Translations under genes and position numbers: made by a program | Source: Ruminococcus sp. | GTDB lineage: Bacteria > Bacillota > Clostridia > Oscillospirales > Ruminococcaceae | NCBI GenBank assembly: GCA_017525915.1 | Contig: JAFXSC010000016.1 | Location: forward strand, 1 to 64,000 | DNA length: 64,000 nucleotides | Reading direction: 5' to 3' | Shown: positions 8,218 through 16,991 of the stretch, piece by piece | How the letters are laid out: each line of letters starts with the position of its first letter | Position numbering within the stretch: position 1 is the stretch's first letter | The notes under the pieces: generated by a model | What the model was told of the DNA's origin: nothing | What the model saw: the letters and a program-made list of their open reading frames with translations, nothing else | Database searches by the model: none

Positions 8218-10800
8218 TCAGGCGAACAGCTTCCTCCTGAGCTGGCAGAGGTCAAGGACACTGAGCCTGCCGTCACCGTTCATATCGCCGGCAGTCCAGT
8301 CTGCAAGTGCAGCCCCCGGCTTAGCGGTCAGCCATTTCTGCAATGCCACAACATCAGCGATGCCGAACTCACCGTCGCCGTTCACATCGCCTTCAACTGC
8401 ACTGATAGCAGTTCCGTAAATGTGTATTTCCGCGATATTGCAGCAGTAAACGCTGTCGGTATTGTAGGTATTTGCAGGCGCACCCTCGGGGACGCTGTAA
8501 CGAACATAACGTGCCGTGATGCCGTCAAATGCCGGTGTATAGTGAATGCCGAAGGATGGCTTCCCTTCGATAGTGTAGACCTTAGTCCAGTTTGTGCCGT
8601 CCGCGGAGACCTCAAAGAAGCTGTCAGCGGCACGGTACTCGTAGCCCTTTCTCGGGCAGTAGCCGATAGCGTCAATCTTGTAATTACCGCCGAGGTCAGC
8701 CTGTACCCAGCCCTCGCCTATGCCGTCGAAGAATGTGTTGTTATCGCCGTCGAAGACCTTCTTGCAGTCATTTGTAGACTGCTTCCACGGCTCAGAGCCG
8801 GTCACCTTCACGGGAGTTATCTCCGTGAGGTCGGAAAGTCCCTCCGCAGCGCCGTATATCTCGATCTCAGCGATATTGCAGCAGTAGGTGCTGTCGGTAT
8901 TCACACCGTTGTTCGGAGCGCCCTCGGGAACGCAATAGCGGACGTATCTGCCCTTGGCGGTGCCGCCCTCGGGCTTGACATAGTGCATACCGTAGCTCGG
9001 CTTGCCGTTTATGGTGTAGACCTTCGTCCAGTTAGTACCGTCATCGGAAACCATGAACATCGCGTCAGCACAGCGGTACTCGTAGCCGGAACGCGGACAG
9101 TAGCCCAGACCGGATATCTCATAGCTTGCGCCGAGGTCAGCCTGTACCCAGCCGCCGCCGAGGCCGTCAAAATAAGTGGAGGTATTGCCGTCAAAAGCCT
9201 TAGCGAAGCCTGTTGAGCTGTCGCTCTTCCATGAATCCGTACCGTCTGTGGAGACCGGAACGAGCTTCTCGCCGAGGGTAGTGCTGCCCTTGACGCCGTC
9301 GATGATATATGTGGTAACAGAATTAGGTGCAAGGGAAACATTGAGCCTGCCGCCGTTTATAGCCGGAGTGCCTGCGTCAGCCCAGTTTTCGGTGAGGCTC
9401 GTGCGGACAGCCTTTGCGCTTGTTCCGACTGAATCGAACTGCGTGAGGTCAAAGGTAGTCTCGGCTGCGCTTCCTGAGGTATTGTAAGCCACGATAACGA
9501 GCTGACCGTTTTTCTTGTCGAAGGCTGCCATCGTGTTGGAAGCGGAATTGAGCATCGTCATTCCGGGACGGATATAGCGTGAATACTGACCGAAGCAGTA
9601 ATATTTCTTGGTGAGGATAATGGTATCGTTGTCGTGGTCTGCAACTGCTGTACCCCAGAAACCAGTGGAAATATCGGGCATTCCGGAATCCTTTCTGCCC
9701 TTGTAGCCGGCAGCACAGATGTGCTTGTCGATGACCTGCCAGAGTATCCAGGCGGTCGGGTTCATACCGTTGCAGTCGTCAGTGATACGTCCTGCGAGCC
9801 AGAGACCGGCAGCCATTTCACCTGCATTAGTACCGGCAGTACCGTTGCCGTCCACCTCGCTCATCCAGAGGTTCTTTCCGGCGGCGAGGGCAGTATTTTT
9901 CAGGTCACCGCGTTTGCTGCCGCTGTAAGTATGGGTGTCGATACGCGATATAGCGTTCTTTGCGTCGGTCGAAAGCGCATTGTAGGCGGTTATCTGGAGG
10001 TCGATGCTCGTCTCGTCAGTACCGCAGAGGATAACATCACTCATACCGCGCTTGTCCATAGACTTTTTGAGCTCGGTGATTATCCTGCTCTCTGCTTCGC
10101 CTGTGTCGAAGTGGCAGCCCTCCTGCTTGGGACTTCCTGCATACCAGAAGTTGGTGGCAGGCTCATTGAGGGGCTCAACGGACTGCACCTTAATTCCCCA
10201 TTCGTCCTGATAGTGCTTGCATACCTCCGCGAGATATTCAGCGAAATCGTCGTAGCAGTCGTCCTTGAGGTTATTCTTGTTGGCATCGGTATTTCCCGAA
10301 GAACAGCCGGAATTCGTCATATAGTAAGGCGGAGAGTTCGAGAACATCTCGACGATAGCATCGTCCCCGGCTGCCTCAACGCAGCGCATGAGAACGTTTC
10401 TCTGCTCGGCATCAGCGGTCCAGTCATAGGTGACCGTGCCGTTCTGGTATTTTGTATAGCCGGGCATATCCGAGTCGGTACGGGTGATATGGGTATGGCT
10501 CGGGTCGTCACCGCCGCCGATGTTGAATCTGGCAATATTCAGGCGCAGACCGTTCTCGCCGTAGAAAGCGTCCGCCGCCTGCTGAGCAAGGGAATCCGAG
10601 TAGCCGATACGGTTTGCCCACCAGCAGAGGGAAGTTCCCCAGCCCTCAAAAACTCCGTTATTTATGGCATATGTGTCCATAGGCGAGATAGTGATGACCG
10701 CCGCCGCTCTTGCGTCAGTCACATCAGCGGGAAATCTTATACCGCTGCACATACAAGCCAGTGAAATTCCAAAAGCTGCAATTCTCTTAAAGATCCGCAT
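8218..10800 (-). CDS. Dockerin-bearing GH30 enzyme (endo-beta-1,6-galactanase-like) with two discoidin modules
   Basis: 860 aa, secreted. Signal peptide about 1-30; GH30 about 35-505 with FEGWGTSLCWWANRIG, the acid/base in PLNEPA (about 210) and the nucleophile in WMSEVDG (about 314). The GWGTSLCWWA signature resembles the GH30_5 beta-1,6-galactanases, so arabinogalactan side chains are a plausible substrate; this subfamily call is from memory. Two tandem F5/8-type (CBM32-like) modules (about 508-645 and 657-798) are very similar to each other, each with YCPR-GYEYR and CCNIAEIxIYG, indicating internal duplication. The dockerin (about 805-860, GDVNGDGEFGIADVVALQ) is of the same class as GH97's. 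The ATG at 10800 has GGAGG 7 bp upstream. Confidence 0.88.
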   Translation of the reverse strand: MRIFKRIAAFGISLACMCSGIRFPADVTDARAAAVITISPMDTYAINNGVFEGWGTSLCWWANRIGYSDSLAQQAADAFYGENGLRLNIARFNIGGGDDPSHTHITRTDSDMPGYTKYQNGTVTYDWTADAEQRNVLMRCVEAAGDDAIVEMFSNSPPYYMTNSGCSSGNTDANKNNLKDDCYDDFAEYLAEVCKHYQDEWGIKVQSVEPLNEPATNFWYAGSPKQEGCHFDTGEAESRIITELKKSMDKRGMSDVILCGTDETSIDLQITAYNALSTDAKNAISRIDTHTYSGSKRGDLKNTALAAGKNLWMSEVDGNGTAGTNAGEMAAGLWLAGRITDDCNGMNPTAWILWQVIDKHICAAGYKGRKDSGMPDISTGFWGTAVADHDNDTIILTKKYYCFGQYSRYIRPGMTMLNSASNTMAAFDKKNGQLVIVAYNTSGSAAETTFDLTQFDSVGTSAKAVRTSLTENWADAGTPAINGGRLNVSLAPNSVTTYIIDGVKGSTTLGEKLVPVSTDGTDSWKSDSSTGFAKAFDGNTSTYFDGLGGGWVQADLGASYEISGLGYCPRSGYEYRCADAMFMVSDDGTNWTKVYTINGKPSYGMHYVKPEGGTAKGRYVRYCVPEGAPNNGVNTDSTYCCNIAEIEIYGAAEGLSDLTEITPVKVTGSEPWKQSTNDCKKVFDGDNNTFFDGIGEGWVQADLGGNYKIDAIGYCPRKGYEYRAADSFFEVSADGTNWTKVYTIEGKPSFGIHYTPAFDGITARYVRYSVPEGAPANTYNTDSVYCCNIAEIHIYGTAISAVEGDVNGDGEFGIADVVALQKWLTAKPGAALADWTAGDMNGDGRLSVLDLCQLRRKLFA

Positions 10801-10849
10801 GAGATTACCTCCATCCAAAATCATCTGCAAGATATTATATCTACTTATT

Positions 10850-10878
10850 ATAATACATTTTCCGCAAAGTATTGTCAA
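10850..10878 (-). promoter_or_regulatory. Promoter of the GH30 gene
   Basis: Minus-strand TTGACA (10873-10878), 17-bp spacer, TATTAT (10850-10855). A TATAAT is also present 3 bp further on. Confidence 0.75.
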
Positions 10879-10942
10879 CCGCAAATCTTAACATTAGGTG
10901 TACAAAATGCACATAATTATACAGTTAGTTCAGACGGCAGGA

Positions 10943-10971
10943 CAAAAAAAGGGACGCCGAAGCGCCCCTTA
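10943..10971 (-). terminator. Intrinsic terminator of the CBM4-GH9 gene
   Basis: Minus-strand AAGGGGCGC - TTCG - GCGTCCCTT followed by TTTTTTG, a UUCG-loop terminator 12 bp past the stop codon. Confidence 0.9.
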
Positions 10972-10982
10972 GATTTTTATGA

Positions 10983-13900
10983 TTACTTTGCCTTGAACTC
11001 AGCCTCTGTGATAAGATTGAGCTTGAACTTCTGGATCTTAAGAGCATCCTTGTTTGTGATACCGTCGCCGTTGTTCTCAACGTCGCCGTTCTTCTCACCC
11101 TTGTCAGTGATACCGTCAGCAGCTCCCTTGCCGTACTTGTCAGGGTTGCCGATAGACTGCATGATGAGTACAGCGTCAGCCATGTTAACCTGACCGTCGC
11201 AGTTAGCGTCGCCCCAGAGTCCGTCCTCGTCATTGCCTGTAGAATCATTTGTAGGATCCTGCTTCTTAGCGCCGGCAGCCATATCATCCATGAAGGAAGA
11301 CATCCAAACGAGAGGAGCGTTCCAGTTGATGGTGATCTCGTTAACAGACCAAGCCTCAGCAGAGTCAACGTAGCACTTCTGGTTAGCAAGTGTACCTCTT
11401 GTGTAGCCGAGACCGCCGATGTACGGATCCTGCATACCAGCACCAGGACCACCGGAGAGTACGCCCTTAGGTGCGAGCGGGAACTCAGGATCGATGCCGC
11501 CAGCCCAGAATCTGTGGTGAGGATATGTGAGGGTTGTCTCGCCCCAGCCGGAAACGTAAGAGAAGTCAAGTCCGTTACGTCCGAAGATGTAGTCGAGAGC
11601 CTCAGAAGCACCGTTGAGGTACTTTGTATTGTCAGATGCGAGGTAAGCATAAGACATAACGATAGCGTTGTTGATTACGAAGGAGTTTGAACCCCACTCA
11701 TAACCGGTAACGATGATAGACTTGCCGTTCTTATCCTTACCGATATTGATATCATCAGTAAATGTTGAGCCACGATACGGGATACCCATACCCTGCTTGC
11801 CCTGCTCTGCAATGTAAGTATCAGCAGCAGTGAGGATAGACTTTTCAACTGTCTCAGCATTTGCAGCTGTGAGCTTATCCTTATTGAGCCAGAGTGAGAG
11901 CGTACCAAGACCTGATGTACAGCCCCAGTTGAAGGAGCTGAGAGAGCCCTTGTTTTCGCCGCCGCCGAGGTTGGATGTAAGGCTGTAAGCCTTGTCAGCG
12001 CCGGTGGAATCGTTAGGATTCTTGTAAGCTTCGAGGTCTGTGAGGTATTCATCCTTGCCGGTTGTGATGTAGAGCTCACAAGCAGCCCAGTACATATCGT
12101 CCATTACGTATGTATCGCCGTAAGGACCACCGCCGATAGCCTGATCGAGAGGTGCGAACTGAGGATCCTTCTCCCAGTTACCCTCTGCTACAGTGTAGCC
12201 GGTACCGGACTTCTTAACAGCAGCGTAAGCCTTTTCAGCAGCTGCGAGAGCCTTTGTAGCGAATGTATCGTCGATACCCTTCCAGAGACGTGCAGCCTGA
12301 GCGCCGCAAGCAGCGAGGTTGAAGGAAGCAGCATACGTCGGGGGCTTAGCGATACGAACGCAGCCCTTGAAGCCTTCATACAGCCATGCGTGGATAGCAA
12401 GACCTGTCCACTTCTGGTCGTGGAGCTTGTGGTAAACCATGCCTTCGCACTTTGATCCCCAGATAGTATCGGAAGCAGGAACCTGCATATCCATCATCCA
12501 CTGGAGCTCAATTCTTGCCTCATCGAGAGCGTCAGGATTGCTGTCGCCGTTCTCAGGGATACGAACTGTCTTGCCGTCTGTCCACTTGGAGTCTGTGCCG
12601 AGCTTCTTGGACATTTCGTAGATATTCTGGAGTGTCCATACGGAAACACCGCCGTTAACAGCGTACTTACCGTGGTCACCGGCATCGTACCAACCGCCTG
12701 TACCGTCAACAGTTACGCCTGTCTGTGTCTGCTCCTCGGAGGAGTAGGACTTTATCCAAGCCTTCTGAACCTGAGCGATATCCTCGGGGTGACCCTTTTC
12801 AGTATGTGTAAGGGGAGCCTTGGAAGCGGGGTTCTCGAAGCCGGAAACATACTTTTCCTCACAAGAGGAATTTGAACGGTTCTGGTAGTAATAGCTCATA
12901 GCCTGTGTTACGAGACCGTCATAGAGCTTCTTGCTTACCTTGAACTTGCAGGACTCGTTCATAACGTACTCTTTGTCAGTCTTCCAGTTCTTCCACATTA
13001 CCTTGTCGCCGCTGATAGTTGTATCATAAGCGCCGTCTGTGAGACCGGACTTTGTGCCCTTAACGCCGACTGAATCCTTTACGAATATAGTATACTCGCC
13101 CTCGTCTGAAAGTTCGGAGAAGTCGATGATATGTACATTAGCACCGGAATCCTTAACCTTTGTGAGCTCATAGCCGTTAGGATCGGTGTATTTCTCTGTC
13201 TTGCCGTTACCTGAATCAGGGTCAGCACCGAATACTGTGGTCTTGCCTGTGAGAACAGCAGTACCGGAGGAATTGCGAACTTCCCAGTCAAGAGGTGTAT
13301 CAGCATCAGTTACATAAGAAGCCTTCTTGGCGAGGTTAGGATAGTAACCAACCTGATTGAGACGAACGTTGCTCTTAGGTCTGATAACGCCGAATTCGTT
13401 GGTCTTGTCCCAGTCGAACTCATTGCTTGTGAGGTCCTCGAGAGAGAGCTCATCGAAGCTGATAGTTGCATCTACCGGGAAACCTGTATCTGTACCGCCG
13501 TGCTTTTCGCCGCCGGCTGTACCAACGTGGTTAGCATAGTGGAAAGCCCACTCTGCAACGTCGAGAGTTTCCTTAGCAGTGAAAGTATCACTACCGGAAA
13601 CTTCCTGACCACCGGTAACCTTAAGAGGCTGCCACTCCTGACCTGAAAGGTTGTGCCAGAGTTCGAGCTCACCGGAGTAGTTACCGATCTTGGAGTAGAT
13701 GTAACCGTCTGCATCAGCAGTGAACTTCCATGTAAGCTTATACTCATGACCGGACTCGATATGGAGGCTTCTGTGACGGAGCTGGAGATCCCAACGGCCG
13801 TCAGTACCCTTCTGGTTTACGATGTGAACGTTGTAGGTACCGCCAGAGATATCGAATGTCTGCTTAGCGGGGTTGGTCTCGCAGGTGTGCCACGGAAGAC

Positions 13901-14039
13901 CTACGCCCTCTTCAAAGTCGGTCTGACCGAGCTGCTGACCGGCGGAAGCGCTCATCGGAATGAATGCAACTGCGCTGGTAGCGAGCATTGCAGCAGCGGT
14001 AAGGCTGCTTGTAATAGCCTTTGCTATTTTGTTGTGCAT
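10983..14039 (-). CDS. Cellulosomal CBM4 - Ig-like - GH9 cellulase - dockerin
   Basis: 1,018 aa, secreted. Signal peptide about 1-28; CBM4-like module about 30-205 (TDFEEGVGLPW start); Ig-like CelD-N domain about 225-330 (NVRLNQVGYYPN); GH9 barrel about 345-915 with GGWYDAGDHGKY (about 450, catalytic base Asp pair) and the acid Glu in AWSVNEITINWNAP (about 900); dockerin 942-1018 (GDANCDGQVNMADAV, GNPDKYGKG insert). This order is that of the CbhA/CelK group of GH9 cellulases, which includes cellobiohydrolases. The ATG at 14039 has GGGAGGG upstream; the longer reading to 14138 lacks a signal-peptide-like start. The transcript begins at a promoter at 14180-14208 and has a structured leader of about 135 nt. 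Confidence 0.92.
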   Translation of the reverse strand: MHNKIAKAITSSLTAAAMLATSAVAFIPMSASAGQQLGQTDFEEGVGLPWHTCETNPAKQTFDISGGTYNVHIVNQKGTDGRWDLQLRHRSLHIESGHEYKLTWKFTADADGYIYSKIGNYSGELELWHNLSGQEWQPLKVTGGQEVSGSDTFTAKETLDVAEWAFHYANHVGTAGGEKHGGTDTGFPVDATISFDELSLEDLTSNEFDWDKTNEFGVIRPKSNVRLNQVGYYPNLAKKASYVTDADTPLDWEVRNSSGTAVLTGKTTVFGADPDSGNGKTEKYTDPNGYELTKVKDSGANVHIIDFSELSDEGEYTIFVKDSVGVKGTKSGLTDGAYDTTISGDKVMWKNWKTDKEYVMNESCKFKVSKKLYDGLVTQAMSYYYQNRSNSSCEEKYVSGFENPASKAPLTHTEKGHPEDIAQVQKAWIKSYSSEEQTQTGVTVDGTGGWYDAGDHGKYAVNGGVSVWTLQNIYEMSKKLGTDSKWTDGKTVRIPENGDSNPDALDEARIELQWMMDMQVPASDTIWGSKCEGMVYHKLHDQKWTGLAIHAWLYEGFKGCVRIAKPPTYAASFNLAACGAQAARLWKGIDDTFATKALAAAEKAYAAVKKSGTGYTVAEGNWEKDPQFAPLDQAIGGGPYGDTYVMDDMYWAACELYITTGKDEYLTDLEAYKNPNDSTGADKAYSLTSNLGGGENKGSLSSFNWGCTSGLGTLSLWLNKDKLTAANAETVEKSILTAADTYIAEQGKQGMGIPYRGSTFTDDINIGKDKNGKSIIVTGYEWGSNSFVINNAIVMSYAYLASDNTKYLNGASEALDYIFGRNGLDFSYVSGWGETTLTYPHHRFWAGGIDPEFPLAPKGVLSGGPGAGMQDPYIGGLGYTRGTLANQKCYVDSAEAWSVNEITINWNAPLVWMSSFMDDMAAGAKKQDPTNDSTGNDEDGLWGDANCDGQVNMADAVLIMQSIGNPDKYGKGAADGITDKGEKNGDVENNGDGITNKDALKIQKFKLNLITEAEFKAK

Positions 14040-14084
14040 TGTAATACCCTCCCTGATTAAAAAAAGATTGATTAACGATAACGC

Positions 14085-14160
14085 GGCGTCAGTGCAAGCA
14101 CCGCGGTTATACCATGAATGAATTACGACAGGGGGCAAAGCTCAGACTGAGCCTGCACAG
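14085..14160 (-). other. Structured 5' leader of the CBM4-GH9 mRNA
   Basis: Between the promoter and the start codon the minus strand holds GCTCA-GTC-TGAGC and a GCGG...CCGC pairing. No known riboswitch consensus is evident. Together with the coding and promoter calls this accounts for the 14040-14338 stretch. Confidence 0.35.
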
Positions 14161-14179
14161 AGCCCTCTTATCACATTTT

Positions 14180-14208
14180 ATTATATTATATTGCTCAAAA
14201 AAAGTAAA
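14180..14208 (-). promoter_or_regulatory. Promoter of the CBM4-GH9 gene
   Basis: Minus-strand TTTACT (14203-14208), 17-bp spacer, TATAAT (14180-14185), inside an A/T-rich upstream tract. Confidence 0.65.
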
Positions 14209-14277
14209 TAGCTTTTTGGAATTTCGTTCATTTTCCTAATGTAAGACCTTCCAATTTGTGCAAAATAACAAAAAGCA

Positions 14278-14309
14278 TAAAAAAACAAAGGGAAGCGAAC
14301 TCCCCTTTG
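14278..14309 (-). terminator. Intrinsic terminator of the GH9-CBM3 gene
   Basis: Minus-strand CAAAGGGGAG - TTCG - CTTCCCTTTG followed by TTTTTTT, 30 bp past the stop codon. Confidence 0.92.
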
Positions 14310-14338
14310 TAGACAAACTATGAATTGATTGAATGATA

Positions 14339-16753
14339 TTAAAGTTCAGGTATAAGACCTAACTTAAACTTCTGGATACGGAGCGCATCCTTGTTTGTGA
14401 GACCGTCTCCTGTGTTCTCAACGTCACCGTTCTTCTCGCCCTGTGAGGTGATGCCGTCGGTCTCACCCTTACCGTACTTGTCGGGGTTGCCGATGGACTG
14501 CATGATGATAACAGCGTCAGCCATATTTACCTCACCGTCACAGTTTGCGTCGCCCTTGAGATAGTCGTCAGGGTTGGTGGGAGGAGCTGTTGTGGTGGTA
14601 GTAGTTGTAGTAGAAGTGGTAGTTGTACCGGAGCTGCTGCCGCCCTTTACGCCTGATCTTGTGGGTACATAATCAGAAACGGTGGGAACTGTTCCGTCGG
14701 GCTCAGTACCCCATACAAGAACGCCGTTTACATACATAGTGATATGGTCATTAAGTGACTCAGGGCTCTTAAGATTGTCTGTCTTGCCAAGTCCGAGATA
14801 TGACCAGTCGTTGGAAGTATCCCATGCGCCCTCGGTGGACTTGCCGTCGATAGCATCGGGAATGGAAACTCTGAACTGTACCTCGTCGCGGTGCTCGGAC
14901 TGACCTGTCGGCTGGATAGCTCTGCCGTCCTCGAACTTAACGCTTGCGTAGTAGACATTTCCGTCGTACTTGTAGGGACCGGAAACAGTTGCGTAGCCCT
15001 GCTGACCTTCCTGATACTGCTGTGACTTGCCCTCTACCTTGATATCATCTACTGAAAGACCTGCGTCAATGGTCTCTGTGATATCGAAGTAGTATCTGAA
15101 CTCGATGTCCTTAGCAACTCTTGCAGGCCATGCGGTGTGGTTCATAGTCCATGTCTTGAGCTCTGTATAGCTCTTGCCGGGAGTACCGTTGATAACTGCG
15201 CCTACTTCCCACTCAGCCCATTTAGGAGTTTCCGTGGGAGGGAAGGACGGGTCTGTTGTTCCGCCGTAGTCGTCTACCATAGCGCAGAGACAAGCCGTAT
15301 ATCCGGCATTGTAGTCGATAGCGACCTCGGAGTATTCATACTTGCCGACATCGTTGGTGTACTTGCCGTCCTTGTCAGGACCGCCTACGAGAGCACCGTA
15401 GAGGGTATGTGCATATTCGGTCTGCCAGCCCTCATCGCCGCCGGAAGCAAGTCCGAGGTGGTTCCAGTGGTCATCGTGAACACCGGAAGCTGTTCTGTGG
15501 TGGAAAGCGCTCGGCTGATTGTCGCCCATGCCGAGAACGTAGCTCATCTTCAGACCGTTGTCGCCGAAGATGTAGTCCATCTGACCCTTAGCCCAGTTGT
15601 TGTACTTGTCCTGAAGTGTTGCATTGTCCTTGAAAATAGTGTCGGAAGCAAGCTTAGCGAGCCAGCAGGTAGCACTTGCGTGACGTGCAGAACCCCAGCT
15701 GAACAGCCATGCGAGACCGTCGGGAGTATAAGCGACCTGCTTTCCGCCGTAACCGTCTATCCAGTAGTCAAGGTGGTGGGAGATGTGGTCGATCCATGTC
15801 TGATCGTTGGTTATCTGAGCATAGAGCAGAGCCGCACCCTGTGTGGTATCGTCCCAGCAGAATCCCCATGTGTACTTGGGGTCCTTGGACTGGTCCTCGG
15901 TCGGGAAATTCGGGATATAGTCGCTCTTGATCTTGGCGAGATAGCTTTCATCGCCGGTAGCCTTGTAGAGCCAGCAGGCAGCGTACATACAGTCGTCCAC
16001 CCATGAGGAGGGTTTGTACATCGAGCCCATAGCGCCGTTCTCGTTGGTCCTGATAGTGTCGGCGGTCTTGAAATACTTCTTGGCCTGTGTGAGATAAGCG
16101 TCAGCCTTGTCGGGCTGAGTGTCCTTGAACATGAGGTAGCCTTCTGCAAGAGAAGCAGCAGAGAGTGCCATAGTGGTGGAGTCAGCTATCTCGTCGTAGG
16201 GACGCTCCCAGTCGCCGCCGTTGACGTAGTGCTTGCGGAGGTATACCTCTGCGCTGCACCAGATGTTGTGGTCGGTGGAACCGCCGGTAAAGTCGCCGAC
16301 AGTACCGATTATCTTGTCACCCCTGTCGCACTGCATAAGGTAGTCGAGAGCCCACTGAACGTTGTTGCGGTAGACCTCACCGAGACCCTGCTTGTCAACA
16401 GTGTCCTTGTATTCAAGGTAGCCCCAGGCGAGCACGGAAGCGGAATAAGCGTTTGTAAGCGTGAACTTGAAGTGGTCGCCGGCATCGAACCAGCCGCCCT
16501 TGATGACATCGGTCTCCTCGCCGTCCTCATTGACCATTGAATCGTTTCTCCACTGGACGTAGTTCCAGTCCGGGAGCTTTCCTGCCTGCTGCACTTCGTA
16601 GAAGAACATTGACTTCTGGAGAGCCTCAGCGTAGTTGTACTTCGAGTCAGCGGCGAGAACATCATTGCCGCCGGAAATTGCCGGGAAAGCAGACAGCACG
16701 CCGCACGAGAGCGCGAGCGCAGAAACTGCCGCAGTTACCTTCTTTAGCTTCAT
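14339..16753 (-). CDS. Cellulosomal GH9-CBM3c processive endoglucanase with dockerin
   Basis: 804 aa, secreted. Signal peptide about 1-33; GH9 catalytic domain about 35-485 starting YNYAEALQKSMFFYEVQQ, with GGWFDAGDHFKF (about 90) and the acid Glu in YSEVAIDYNAG (about 475); CBM3c-like module about 505-690 directly after the catalytic domain; Thr-rich linker about 705-722; dockerin about 730-804 (GDANCDGEVNMADAVIIMQ). GH9 with a fused CBM3c is the architecture of processive endoglucanases (theme B, Cel9G/CelI type). The ATG at 16753 is preceded by GAGAGGGG; upstream codons to 16792 have no ribosome site. It is transcribed from its own perfect promoter and ends in a strong terminator, so it is monocistronic. 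Confidence 0.93.
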   Translation of the reverse strand: MKLKKVTAAVSALALSCGVLSAFPAISGGNDVLAADSKYNYAEALQKSMFFYEVQQAGKLPDWNYVQWRNDSMVNEDGEETDVIKGGWFDAGDHFKFTLTNAYSASVLAWGYLEYKDTVDKQGLGEVYRNNVQWALDYLMQCDRGDKIIGTVGDFTGGSTDHNIWCSAEVYLRKHYVNGGDWERPYDEIADSTTMALSAASLAEGYLMFKDTQPDKADAYLTQAKKYFKTADTIRTNENGAMGSMYKPSSWVDDCMYAACWLYKATGDESYLAKIKSDYIPNFPTEDQSKDPKYTWGFCWDDTTQGAALLYAQITNDQTWIDHISHHLDYWIDGYGGKQVAYTPDGLAWLFSWGSARHASATCWLAKLASDTIFKDNATLQDKYNNWAKGQMDYIFGDNGLKMSYVLGMGDNQPSAFHHRTASGVHDDHWNHLGLASGGDEGWQTEYAHTLYGALVGGPDKDGKYTNDVGKYEYSEVAIDYNAGYTACLCAMVDDYGGTTDPSFPPTETPKWAEWEVGAVINGTPGKSYTELKTWTMNHTAWPARVAKDIEFRYYFDITETIDAGLSVDDIKVEGKSQQYQEGQQGYATVSGPYKYDGNVYYASVKFEDGRAIQPTGQSEHRDEVQFRVSIPDAIDGKSTEGAWDTSNDWSYLGLGKTDNLKSPESLNDHITMYVNGVLVWGTEPDGTVPTVSDYVPTRSGVKGGSSSGTTTTSTTTTTTTTAPPTNPDDYLKGDANCDGEVNMADAVIIMQSIGNPDKYGKGETDGITSQGEKNGDVENTGDGLTNKDALRIQKFKLGLIPEL

Positions 16754-16777
16754 TTTAAATACCCCTCTCAATTTTTT

Positions 16778-16793
16778 GGTGCATACGCGCACC
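16778..16793 (-). other. 5'-terminal mRNA hairpin of the GH9-CBM3 transcript
   Basis: Minus-strand GGTGC-GCGTAT-GCACC, beginning about 5 nt from the predicted transcription start. Such 5' hairpins can protect mRNA from decay; the function here is inferred. Confidence 0.4.
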
Positions 16794-16804
16794 TATACAC
16801 TTCT

Positions 16805-16833
16805 ACTATACAACAGTTTTCCGGATTTGTCAA
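16805..16833 (-). promoter_or_regulatory. Consensus promoter of the GH9-CBM3 gene
   Basis: Minus-strand TTGACA (16828-16833), 17-bp spacer, TATAGT (16805-16810). It lies 8 bp from the small inverted-repeat element at 16841. Confidence 0.85.
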
Positions 16834-16840
16834 GTAGTTA

Positions 16841-16919
16841 TCAGTGCATAGTTAGTATTGCAGGGGGCGATGCCTGCACCCCCCACAGCCGTCAGCTATA
16901 ACCAGGCACTATACACTGA
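16841..16919. repeat. 79-bp MITE-like element with 12-bp terminal inverted repeats
   Basis: TCAGTGCATAGT (16841-16852) and ACTATACACTGA (16908-16919) are inverted copies with one mismatch; the inside is a GC-rich hairpin (GCAGGGGGC...GCCTGC, then a C-run). The same 12-mer recurs at 18411 and 21921. No transposase is present, so any mobility would depend on another element. Confidence 0.5.
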
Positions 16920-16984
16920 AAACATGAAAACATGAAAACATGAAAAGATGAAAACATGAAATCTTCCACCTCTGGTGCATTATT
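16906..16984 (+). repeat. Left arm of the inverted repeat flanking folC
   Basis: Reads GCACTATACACT, then five GAAAACAT-type octamers (the fourth is GAAAAGAT), then GAAATCTTCC and CCTCTGGTGCATTATT. The same string in opposite orientation lies at 18322-18424 on the other side of folC. Confidence 0.85.
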
Positions 16985-16991
16985 CAATTCT

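Noticed and set aside
9634-10764. 376-codon plus-strand frame opposite the GH30 gene; similar long frames at 5241-6275 and 15137-16006
   Set aside because: Shadows of secreted enzymes on the other strand; the sense frames have signal peptides, catalytic motifs, ribosome sites and promoters.
14040-14180. Riboswitch in the CBM4-GH9 leader
   Set aside because: Hairpins are present but match no riboswitch consensus I know, and no terminator or sequestered ribosome site is clear.
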